64,000 nucleotides of DNA from Bacteroidales bacterium (GTDB lineage: Bacteria; Bacteroidota; Bacteroidia; Bacteroidales; P3). This document shows positions 26,385-33,778 of the stretch, in pieces. Every line of letters begins with the position of its first letter. Position 1 is the stretch's first letter. The position numbers were made by a program, and so were the translations under genes. A model generated the notes under the pieces. That model saw only the letters and a list, made by a program, of their open reading frames with translations, searched no databases and was not told where the DNA came from. The stretch is taken from contig JAISGN010000008.1 of NCBI GenBank assembly GCA_031263015.1, forward strand, positions 248,001 through 312,000. Reading direction: 5' to 3'.

Positions 26385-26625
26385 GATTGGAATATTATGC
26401 CTTAATACGGAAATAATAGGCTGTTTGTGCGTGTCGCACTGACTTTATTTTTTTATCAAAGACTGTTTGTGCGAAATGAAAGGCTGTTTTAGAAAAATAA
26501 AACGCTGTTTCAGTCGCACGAAAGGCTGTTTTATTTTCACCAAACAGCCTCTTGTAAAAATATAATGTCAGATTAATCTCTGTGTGAGACACACCGACAC
26601 GCACAAACAGCCTTTGGTAAAAACT
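26385..26625. repeat. 21-bp-register repeat array D (longest clean array)
   Basis: Ten steps from 26416 to 26605 with no slippage, preceded by an in-register leader (TTATGCCTTAA at 26395) shared with arrays H and P. Standard boxes sit at 26416, 26458, 26479, 26500, 26521, 26542 and 26605 in mixed orientation. Positions 26437, 26563 and 26584 hold CACTGACTTTA, TAATGTCAGAT and GTGAGACACAC instead, yet the spacing is kept. Spacers include TAGAAAAATA, CAGTCGCACG and TATTTTCACC. It fills most of the 397-bp gap between yifB and dipeptidyl peptidase. Confidence 0.95.
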
Positions 26626-26648
26626 AATGCAGGTGCGGTGCGGACTGA

Positions 26649-28811
26649 TTAAAGTTTGCGTTTGAGGAAGTCTGTCATCTTGATGTAGAGATGAAGCCTT
26701 GTGTTGCCGCCATATATTCCGTGATTGCGGTTAGGATAGAAAAATTCCTCGAATTGCTTACCTGCTTTGATAAGAGCATTGGAGAAATCAATAGAATTTT
26801 GAAAATGCACATTGTCATCGCCCGTTCCGTGAATCAAAAGGAAGTTTCCTTTGAGTTTTTGGGCGTGATTTATCGGTGAATTGCGGTCATAGCCGTCCGA
26901 ATTGACCTGTGGCGTCCTCATATAGCGTTCTGTGTAAATATTATCATAATAACGCCACGTTGTAACAGGGGCTACGGCGATTGCGGTCTTGAAATAATCC
27001 GCTCCTTTGGTGATGCAAAGCGATGACATATAGCCTCCGTAACTCCAACCGAAGATTCCGATGCGTGATTTATCAATAAAGGGCAACGAACCAAAGTATT
27101 TTGCCGCCTGAATCTGGTCTTGTGTCTCCAAATCGCCGAGATTCATATATGTTGCTTTCTTAAATTTATCTCCTCTGAAGCCTGTGCCCCGTCCATCAAC
27201 GCATGCGATGACGTATCCTTGCTGTGCCAACATTCTAAACCACATATAATCGTATGGAGAGTTGTATGCGTTGCGTACTTCCTGCGAACCGGGTCCGCCA
27301 TAGACGAAAAACATTATCGGATGCTTTGTATCCTCTTTCATATCGGCTGGTTTAATAATCCAATAGTTCAAAGTGTCGCCGTTTTCGGTGATAAACTTGC
27401 CGAAAGTCTTGGTTTCCGAGCCGTATTCTTTAAGAGTATTTTTGAGTTTTGCGTTATCCACAAGCGTAACCAGCACTTCGCCCTTATTATTATTGATGCT
27501 GTAAGTCGGAGGTGTGTTTGCGTTGGAATATGTGCCGATATAATATTTGCCGCTTGCACTAAAATCGGCGTTATATGTGCCTTCTTCTTTGGAAAGTTTT
27601 GTTTGCTTTTTGCCATCAAAGGTTATGGAAAAAAGTTCTCTGTTATAAGCCTGAGATTGTGCGGCAGTGTAATAGATTTTCTTTGATTTCTCATCAACGA
27701 AACAAAGATTTGCCACATCGTAATAGCCGTTTGTTATCGCTTTTACGCTTTTGTCTTTAAGCGAAACCATATATAAATTCATATATCCGTTGCTTTCGCT
27801 CTTTATTATGAAGTTTTGTTTATCCGAAAGGAAGTATGCATCTTCCGGTTGCTCAATGTAGCATTTGTTTTTGTCCTCATATACCTTTGAAACGGTATAG
27901 TTGTTTTTTGTATCAACGGTATATAATATGTAATCGTTCTGTAAGCGGTTTAAGGTATGCACACAGAGCAGGTTTTCGTCCTTTGTCCATTGCAAACGCG
28001 GGTAATACATATCGGTAATCGGGCTTATATTCGCCTGAGTGTTGGTTTTATTTTTCAAATCATAAACAAAGACCGAAACAATTGAGTTATTCTCTCCAGC
28101 CTTCGGGTATTTAAATTTGTATTCTTGCGGATATAAATCACCCCAAACAGTCATTGAATACTCCTTTACGCCACTTTCGTCAAACCGATAATAGGCTAAT
28201 TTATCTCCTGTGGCGTTCCAGAAGAATCCTTTGGTGATTGCGAACTCTTCTTCATACACCCAATCGGTTGTTCCGTAGATAATGCTGTTGTATTTGCCGT
28301 CTTCGGTGATTTGGATTGTGGTTTCGTCCGCAAGATTCTTTATATAAAGATTATTATCCTTGACAAAAGCCACCTTATCGCCTGTCGGAGAAAATTCAGC
28401 CAAACGAATCTTGTCATCATTCACCTTTTTAAGTTGCTTGGTCTTGAAATCATAAACATAATAGTCCGCAACATAAGAATGACGATAGATTTGCTCGGGA
28501 TTAACGCAAAGAAGAATTTTTTGTTCGCCCGCACTAAGAGCATATTCCATTACATAATTATCCTTAGTGTTTATTCCCAAAGCCGCAAACTCCACAAGAG
28601 AGCCGACTTTCTTGCCCGTTTTATATTCATACTTGTCAATGCCGTCTTTTTCCAGCACACAATAATGTTCCCCATCAAGCATTGACCTGATTTCTTGAAG
28701 ATATTCCGCCCTGAAAGTAGGTTTTGCCCAAATGTCTTCAAGAGTTATAGGTTTCTGAGCAAATGTCGTAAATGTAAGTAGAGCGAAAAGGAATGTAAGA
28801 GTTCTTTTCAT
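26649..28811 (-). CDS. Dipeptidyl peptidase IV, S9 family
   Basis: Periplasmic or outer-membrane serine peptidase that removes X-Pro/X-Ala dipeptides; supports growth on peptides. 720 residues from ATG 28811 (MKRTLTFLFALLTFTTFAQ, a signal peptide). The first 480 residues form the DPPIV beta-propeller (IYGTTDWVYEEEF near 190 carries the substrate-amine Glu pair). The hydrolase domain has GWSYGGYMSS with the nucleophile Ser, GTGDDNVHFQN with the Asp, and NRNHGI with the His. The upstream gene stops 1 bp ahead of this ATG, so the two form an operon. Confidence 0.95.
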   Translation of the reverse strand: MKRTLTFLFALLTFTTFAQKPITLEDIWAKPTFRAEYLQEIRSMLDGEHYCVLEKDGIDKYEYKTGKKVGSLVEFAALGINTKDNYVMEYALSAGEQKILLCVNPEQIYRHSYVADYYVYDFKTKQLKKVNDDKIRLAEFSPTGDKVAFVKDNNLYIKNLADETTIQITEDGKYNSIIYGTTDWVYEEEFAITKGFFWNATGDKLAYYRFDESGVKEYSMTVWGDLYPQEYKFKYPKAGENNSIVSVFVYDLKNKTNTQANISPITDMYYPRLQWTKDENLLCVHTLNRLQNDYILYTVDTKNNYTVSKVYEDKNKCYIEQPEDAYFLSDKQNFIIKSESNGYMNLYMVSLKDKSVKAITNGYYDVANLCFVDEKSKKIYYTAAQSQAYNRELFSITFDGKKQTKLSKEEGTYNADFSASGKYYIGTYSNANTPPTYSINNNKGEVLVTLVDNAKLKNTLKEYGSETKTFGKFITENGDTLNYWIIKPADMKEDTKHPIMFFVYGGPGSQEVRNAYNSPYDYMWFRMLAQQGYVIACVDGRGTGFRGDKFKKATYMNLGDLETQDQIQAAKYFGSLPFIDKSRIGIFGWSYGGYMSSLCITKGADYFKTAIAVAPVTTWRYYDNIYTERYMRTPQVNSDGYDRNSPINHAQKLKGNFLLIHGTGDDNVHFQNSIDFSNALIKAGKQFEEFFYPNRNHGIYGGNTRLHLYIKMTDFLKRKL

Positions 28812-28812
28812 G

Positions 28813-29745
28813 TTATTCAACTATGTAATCAATTAATATATCCTTGTATTTACGCAACGGGTCTATGGTCTTGCGGTCGCGAGGGAAGAGAATATTCAAC
28901 ACCCACTCATCAATATCATAACTATTGCGGTATTTGTTAAGAGCCAACTTGTGAATAAAGTCGGTAAAGTACAATCCCCAAGTTGTTTCGGGGTATTTAC
29001 GGTAATAAGCCTGCAAAGCGTCCTTATATTCTTTCAATATAACGTCATTAGAGTCGTATATGGGCGAGTTTTCCAAGCCTTTGGTAACACAAAAGCACAA
29101 ATCCTCAGTTTCTCTCTGCACAAGGTCGTTTCGGATGAAGTCGGGGTGAGCGTCAAGCAGCATATCGCGCCATTCAATCCTCGCCATAATCTCGCTCAAA
29201 GGCACATTCAACGCCGCATGCCAGTAAGGCGGAACATCGTATTCAGCAATCCATAGCCCACGATAATAAGAATAATTTTCGGTAAGATATTTGCTCAATC
29301 GCTTATAAAGAAACGGCGGCTGCACCTCAATTGCATACGATGTGTCTTCAAAACTCATTATTCTGTAACCGTATTTGGTGTATTCGTTATCAAACTTCTT
29401 CATATCCGTTTTCAGCTTTCGCAGCACGGGAATGTCTCCATGTTTCAATGCTCTAATCTCTTCGTCGGAGAAGGTCTTATGTAGCGTTGCCGTTTTATCC
29501 TCACAACTTAATTGATGATAGAAATACAGGATTTGATATGCCCAATCGGCGTTTTCGGGGTCGCTTCGAAAATCCTCTTCAAAGATTTTGCAAGCCTTAT
29601 CTATCACATCCCGCTCGCTAAACGGCAATTTGACCAATTTTTGTGTAAATTCCGTCAGTTTCTCATCATTAAGCATTGTCGTATTTTGAGCATTCAGTCC
29701 CGCAGATGCAAGAATCAGAATAACATAAGCCCATATTCGTTTCAT
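28813..29745 (-). CDS. Exported protein of unknown function, operon partner of DPP IV
   Basis: 310 residues from ATG 29745 (MKRIWAYVILILASAGLNAQ, signal peptide). No family recognised. The mature part is acidic and rich in Tyr, Asp and aromatic residues, mostly helical in look, with no repeats and no obvious catalytic motif. It precedes the peptidase by 1 bp, so the products are made together; a role in peptide use or envelope biology would be a guess. An exact -7 box lies 27 nt upstream. Confidence 0.75.
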   Translation of the reverse strand: MKRIWAYVILILASAGLNAQNTTMLNDEKLTEFTQKLVKLPFSERDVIDKACKIFEEDFRSDPENADWAYQILYFYHQLSCEDKTATLHKTFSDEEIRALKHGDIPVLRKLKTDMKKFDNEYTKYGYRIMSFEDTSYAIEVQPPFLYKRLSKYLTENYSYYRGLWIAEYDVPPYWHAALNVPLSEIMARIEWRDMLLDAHPDFIRNDLVQRETEDLCFCVTKGLENSPIYDSNDVILKEYKDALQAYYRKYPETTWGLYFTDFIHKLALNKYRNSYDIDEWVLNILFPRDRKTIDPLRKYKDILIDYIVE

Positions 29746-29772
29746 ATACCGATGTATTATTGTTAGATGTTG

Positions 29773-29780
29773 CAAAAATA
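29773..29780 (-). promoter_or_regulatory. -7 element of the exported-protein/DPP IV operon
   Basis: TATTTTTG, exact TAnnTTTG, 27 nt before the ATG at 29745. Confidence 0.55.
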
Positions 29781-29809
29781 ATAAAATTTAATGAAATAAG
29801 GTAGTATTC

Positions 29810-29977
29810 ATACAGCCCTTGACGATATTCATACAGCCATTGTGCGGCTCAAACCTACATTATATTTTTCTAAGAGGCTGTTTGGTTAAAATAAAACAGG
29901 CTTTCATTCTCACGAAACAGCGTTTCATTTTTCTAAAACAGCCTTTCATTAGCGTATTGAGTCGTAATATTTTAATC
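29810..29977. repeat. 21-bp-register repeat array E, between divergent genes
   Basis: Positions from 29810: ATACAGCCCTT, ATACAGCCATT (29831), AACCTACATTA (29852), AGAGGCTGTTT (29873), AAACAGGCTTT (29894), AAACAGCGTTT (29915) and AAACAGCCTTT (29936), all 21 bp apart. The right end (29957-29977) carries the leader word of arrays H and P in reverse complement. The 331-bp gap otherwise holds the two divergent promoters. Confidence 0.9.
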
Positions 29978-30051
29978 TTTGTTTATTTGCTCGTCCTGAA
30001 AGGCGTTCGGATGGCGGCGGAAAGGGATTTCTGCCAATGGAAAAAATGTAT

Positions 30052-30059
30052 TATCTTTG
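30052..30059 (+). promoter_or_regulatory. -7 element of the rhomboid-USP operon
   Basis: TATCTTTG, exact TAnnTTTG, 17 nt before the ATG at 30077. Confidence 0.6.
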
Positions 30060-30076
30060 CAAATTAAAATATTAAA

Positions 30077-30826
30077 ATGAGCAACGAATATCAATACTCG
30101 CCACAACGCTTTAACGCTTTGCCGCCTGCTGTTAAGAATATTATAATCATAAACGTTATAGTATTTATATTCGGTTGGATTCTTTTCAAAAAGGGAATCG
30201 TAGATATAAATGACTATTTCGGTCTGCATTTATATGCATCCTCCTATCACCATGTTTGGCAATATATTACTTATGCTTTTCTTCACGGCGGCGTTACGCA
30301 CTTATTGTTTAATATGTTCGCCTTTTGGATGTTCGGTTCTGTGCTTGAAAACGTATGGGGTAGGAAAAGATTTTTGTTATACTGCCTTGTAGCGGCATTA
30401 GGGGCTGCAATAGCACAACAAATCACCTATTATTTTATGTATCACGACTTCGTAGCGGAAGTAGAAAGGATAGCATCATCCCCAACCGCCCTTATAAATT
30501 TGAATAATCAAATAATGCCGAAGGCAGACGCCCTAAGCCTGCTCAAATCTCAGATTAACAGCATAAATACCATAGGAGCATCGGGAATAGTCTTCGGAGT
30601 ATTGCTGGCTTACGGCATAATGTTCCCAAATACCTACGTTTATTTTTATTTTCTTGTGCCTATAAAAACAAAATGGTTCGTTTTAGGTTATTGTCTCTTG
30701 GAATTGTTCTACGGAGTTAGCGGTACGGCTGACGGAGTTGCACATTTCGCACATTTAGGCGGGGCTTTGGCGGGCTTGCTGTTGATTTTGTACTGGAATA
30801 AAGGCTTTAAACGCCGTTCTTACTAA
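30077..30826 (+). CDS. Rhomboid family intramembrane serine protease
   Basis: Six-helix membrane protease, 249 residues. HGGVTHLLFNMFAFWMFG (about residues 73-90) is the HxxxN helix; GASGIVFG near 172 has the catalytic Ser; HFAHLGGALAGLL near 224 has the catalytic His. The insert between the second and third helices (VERIASSPTALINLNNQIMP) is longer than in GlpG, as often seen in Bacteroidota. The stop codon overlaps the next ATG (TAATG), so the USP-like gene is translationally coupled. Confidence 0.93.
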   Translation: MSNEYQYSPQRFNALPPAVKNIIIINVIVFIFGWILFKKGIVDINDYFGLHLYASSYHHVWQYITYAFLHGGVTHLLFNMFAFWMFGSVLENVWGRKRFLLYCLVAALGAAIAQQITYYFMYHDFVAEVERIASSPTALINLNNQIMPKADALSLLKSQINSINTIGASGIVFGVLLAYGIMFPNTYVYFYFLVPIKTKWFVLGYCLLELFYGVSGTADGVAHFAHLGGALAGLLLILYWNKGFKRRSY

Positions 30827-31662
30827 TGTCCGAACAAAAAGATCAGTACATTGTTGCATACATTACGGACTTCGGCAACAGGCAAACGCTGAACTGGGCG
30901 ATTTTTTTCGCAAAATTGCTGGACAAAGGCATAATTCTGTTACATATATCCGACAAAAAATATACCGAAATCTCTCCTGACGAGGCTCAAATCAAGTTAA
31001 AAGAGTTGAATAACGGCATTTCGCAAATTCCAACGCATACTTACGCCGCATTAAACGGCAAAACAAAAGACGTAATTCATTCCTTAGGCGAATTATTCTC
31101 TGCCGTAATGGTTGTAGGCTTCGCAAACAAAAAGCAAAAAGCCACCTCATCGCCACAAAACCCCAAAAACATAATCAAAGACTTTGAATCATCCCGCATA
31201 GCCTACTTTATATTCGGTGAGAACTGCGTTTTGCGTGATTTCAATAAGGTTCTGCTGCCGCTTAATATGCTTCGGGAGTCAAAAGAGAAGGTTTTGTGGG
31301 CGTCTTACTTCGGAAGGTTTGCATCAAGCGACATTACCATATATTATAAGCACTATCGGGACGAATTTCACCGCCGACAACTCAATTATAATCTGAAATT
31401 TGCGGAAGATATGCTTGGAAAATTCGGCGTAAGCTTCACAAAAGAAAAACAAAACGCCCAATCGACAGCGGATATTGATGTTTCGGCTGTGTCTTATGCC
31501 GCAAGCGGAAATTATGACCTGATAATATGCCAGACAACCAAGAATAAAAGTTTTATAGATGTCTTTTCAACACCTTCGGAGCTCAAAACGCTGCAACAAA
31601 TGGACGAAACACCTATTCTTTTCTTGAATCCGCGAGACGATTTGTTTGTTTTGTGCGAATAA
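30826..31662 (+). CDS. Universal stress protein-like protein
   Basis: 278 residues, cytoplasmic. The start QYIVAYITDFGNRQTLNWAI and the middle FNKVLLPLNMLRESKEKVLWA look like the first strand and helix of two successive USP-type alpha/beta folds, so it is probably a tandem USP. The nucleotide-binding GxxGxxxx(S/T) signature is weak or missing. It is coupled to the rhomboid gene. Its last 50 bp overlap the 3' end of the convergent brkB gene. Confidence 0.6.
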   Translation: MSEQKDQYIVAYITDFGNRQTLNWAIFFAKLLDKGIILLHISDKKYTEISPDEAQIKLKELNNGISQIPTHTYAALNGKTKDVIHSLGELFSAVMVVGFANKKQKATSSPQNPKNIIKDFESSRIAYFIFGENCVLRDFNKVLLPLNMLRESKEKVLWASYFGRFASSDITIYYKHYRDEFHRRQLNYNLKFAEDMLGKFGVSFTKEKQNAQSTADIDVSAVSYAASGNYDLIICQTTKNKSFIDVFSTPSELKTLQQMDETPILFLNPRDDLFVLCE

Positions 31663-32632
31663 AATCTGCTCTGTCCGCATGGGCTTCCGATACCGATGCA
31701 TTCAATTCAAAGCCTGCCAAAAGTATAAAGTTGTTTAAGTAAATCCAAAGCATCAAAACTATCAACGCTCCTATGGATCCGTACAACACATTGTAGTGTG
31801 CGAAATTGTTTATGTAGAAATTGAAGCCCAAAGTAGTCAATATCAACAGGCAAGTGGCGATTGTAGCCCCTATTGAGAAGAAACGATATCCTTTTTTGCG
31901 AATCGGCGCAATGTAATAGATGGATGCGAAGACGAAATAGACCAATGCGATGAGCAAAACCCACTTTAATGTTTTCAAAAAGAAGAGTTGCATACCGTAA
32001 TTGAGGATTCCATGCCGTATAAGGTAAGAAGTAAAGGATTTAAAGCCGACAATAATACTGAAAGCGAAGATAGAAACCAAACCGATAAGCAGAATAAGAA
32101 TCACACTCAGCATTCGGCGCTTTAACCACTTGCGTCGCTCGTTGCGTTTTATCAGTTTGGAATAATTAAAGGAGATAAGAATGGCGTTAATGCCGCTTGA
32201 AGCAACATAGATTGAAGAAAGAAAACCGATAGACATCAATCCGTTGTGTTTGCGCTTGACAATATCGTCCAGAATGCCCTTAACCTCGCCATAAACGCTT
32301 GTCGGCAAAACTTCTTTAAGCATTTCATACAACTGTTGGTACAGATGAGCGATTGGAATGTAAGGAAGGAGGGTAAATAAGGTCAAAACCAAAGGAAATA
32401 ACGCCAGAATAAAATGAAAAGACGTTGCCGCAGCACGCTGATTCAAAGCTCCGTTGCGCATACTCGCCACAAAAAACTTGCCGACACTGAATATAGGCAC
32501 TTTTTGTAAGCCCGGCAATGTGAAATGCTTTGAATAATAAATCAGAAATCTTACAGGACGATAATAAATCAGCCTTTGGATGGCACGTTTAGGCGTTTTA
32601 TATTTATTGAAAAGTTGTTTGAGTGTCGCCAT
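31613..32632 (-). CDS. YihY/BrkB family inner membrane protein
   Basis: 339 residues with about six hydrophobic segments. The ALNQRAAATSFHFILALFPL stretch (about residue 60) and the later YGSIGALIVLMLWIYLNNFILLAG region are family hallmarks. Function in the family is unsettled; it is not an RNase as older names said. The C-terminal tail is basic (RKE end). It starts 2 bp after nadC, so it belongs to the same transcript. Confidence 0.9.
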   Translation of the reverse strand: MATLKQLFNKYKTPKRAIQRLIYYRPVRFLIYYSKHFTLPGLQKVPIFSVGKFFVASMRNGALNQRAAATSFHFILALFPLVLTLFTLLPYIPIAHLYQQLYEMLKEVLPTSVYGEVKGILDDIVKRKHNGLMSIGFLSSIYVASSGINAILISFNYSKLIKRNERRKWLKRRMLSVILILLIGLVSIFAFSIIVGFKSFTSYLIRHGILNYGMQLFFLKTLKWVLLIALVYFVFASIYYIAPIRKKGYRFFSIGATIATCLLILTTLGFNFYINNFAHYNVLYGSIGALIVLMLWIYLNNFILLAGFELNASVSEAHADRADFIRTKQTNRLADSRKE

Positions 32633-32634
32633 CG

Positions 32635-33483
32635 CTACTTATCCGCAATCAGACTCAAATCCAAACTTGCTATATGGTGAGTTAATGCCCCTACGGAGAT
32701 GAAATCTACGCCTGTTTGGGCGTAAGAACGAATGGTTTGCTTGGTTATGCCGCCCGAAGCCTCCGTTTCATAGCGATGATTTATGATTTCAACGGCACGT
32801 TTCAAGTCTTTGACGCTGAAATTATCAAGCATTATTCTGTCAATATGCCCTATGGCGAGCACCTTGTCAAGTTCGGCAAAGTTCCTTACCTCAATCTCTA
32901 TCTTCAAAGTCTTGTTTTGTTTTACGAAATCATAAGCCTGCGAGATTGCTTTCTCAATTCCGCCGGCAAAATCCACGTGATTATCCTTCAGCATTATCAT
33001 ATCATAAAGCCCGAACCTGTGATTGCAGCCGCCACCCACAGCAACAGCATATTTTTCCATCATTCTGAAAGTCGGAGTGGTCTTTCTGGTGTCAAGAAGT
33101 TTGGCATCCGTCCCCTCAATGAGCGTAACATATTCGGCAGTCTGCGTTGCAATGCCCGAAAGCCGCTGAATATAATTGAGAGCCGTGCGTTCGGCGGCAA
33201 GAATAGCCCTTGCGCTGCCTTCAACCCTGAAAACAACATCGCCGACCTTTATTCTGTCGCCGTCATGCTTGAAGGCGGTGAAACGAAGCGTGTTATCAAC
33301 CTGCTCAAAGACCATTTCCGCAATCTCAACGCCGCAAATAATTCCGTCCTGCTTTGCCGTAAGACGGGCAACGTTGGTTTCGGCAGCATCAATGCAACAA
33401 ATGGAGGAATAATCGCCCGTCCCGATGTCTTCTTTCAAGGCTTGGCGAATATGGTCGGCTATATAATTTTTATCAAGTGTCAT
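32635..33483 (-). CDS. nadC: Nicotinate-nucleotide pyrophosphorylase (carboxylating)
   Basis: Converts quinolinate and PRPP to nicotinate mononucleotide in NAD synthesis. 282 residues from ATG 33483 (MTLDKNYIADHIRQALKEDIG); the frame extends up but into promoter sequence. Motifs: ALKEDIGTGDYSS, RTALNYIQRLSGIATQT (about residue 115), LDTRKTTPTFR (about 145), GGGCNHRFGLYDMIMLKDNH (about 168), and the closing EASGGI with HHIASLDLSL. No nadA or nadB is in the window. Confidence 0.96.
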   Translation of the reverse strand: MTLDKNYIADHIRQALKEDIGTGDYSSICCIDAAETNVARLTAKQDGIICGVEIAEMVFEQVDNTLRFTAFKHDGDRIKVGDVVFRVEGSARAILAAERTALNYIQRLSGIATQTAEYVTLIEGTDAKLLDTRKTTPTFRMMEKYAVAVGGGCNHRFGLYDMIMLKDNHVDFAGGIEKAISQAYDFVKQNKTLKIEIEVRNFAELDKVLAIGHIDRIMLDNFSVKDLKRAVEIINHRYETEASGGITKQTIRSYAQTGVDFISVGALTHHIASLDLSLIADK

Positions 33484-33514
33484 TCGGTTATTCTTTTTCT
33501 GTAAATTATGGCTG

Positions 33515-33522
33515 CGAAAGTA
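33515..33522 (-). promoter_or_regulatory. Near-consensus -7 element of nadC
   Basis: TACTTTCG, one mismatch to TAnnTTTG, 31 nt before the ATG at 33483. Confidence 0.4.
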
Positions 33523-33558
33523 CAAAAAAACTTCATCTTTGCTCATCTCATCACAATC

Positions 33559-33758
33559 AAAGGCTATTAGGGCGAAATGAAACTTCGTTTGTGCGTGTCG
33601 GTGTGTCTCACACAGAGATTACTTTTTCATTATGTTTTTACCAAAGGCTATTGGGGCGAAATGAAAGGCTGTTTCATTTTTCTAAAACGCTGTTTCGTGA
33701 GAATGAAAGGCTGTTTTATTTTTACCAAACAGCCTTTGGTAAAAATATAAAGTCAGTG
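33559..33758. repeat. 21-bp-register repeat array F
   Basis: Ten positions at 33559 to 33748. Standard or near boxes at 33559 (AAAGGCTATTA), 33580, 33643, 33664, 33685, 33706 and 33727; replaced words GTGTGTCTCAC (33601) and CTTTTTCATTA (33622) keep the spacing exactly over 63 bp. Spacers CATTTTTCTA, CGTGAGAATG, TATTTTTACC and GGGCGAAATG (twice) are shared with other arrays, some inverted. It fills the 295-bp gap between nadC and porE. Confidence 0.95.
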
Positions 33759-33778
33759 CAATATGGACGATGCTTGTT

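Noticed and set aside
26395..26604. Protein of 69 codons on the minus strand across array D
   Set aside because: The frame is open only because 21 bp is a multiple of three; no ribosome site, promoter or family likeness. Similar frames at 5545, 33477, 41952 and 55405 were rejected for the same reason.
26416..26625. CRISPR array
   Set aside because: Repeats are 11 bp with 10-bp spacers drawn from a small shared set and boxes occur in both orientations; no cas genes. This is not CRISPR.
27120..27686. 188-codon frame antisense to dipeptidyl peptidase
   Set aside because: Shadow of the propeller domain; Cys/Phe-rich with no recognisable fold.
32716..33504. 262-codon plus-strand frame antisense to nadC
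   Set aside because: nadC has all its catalytic motifs on the other strand; this frame has none.
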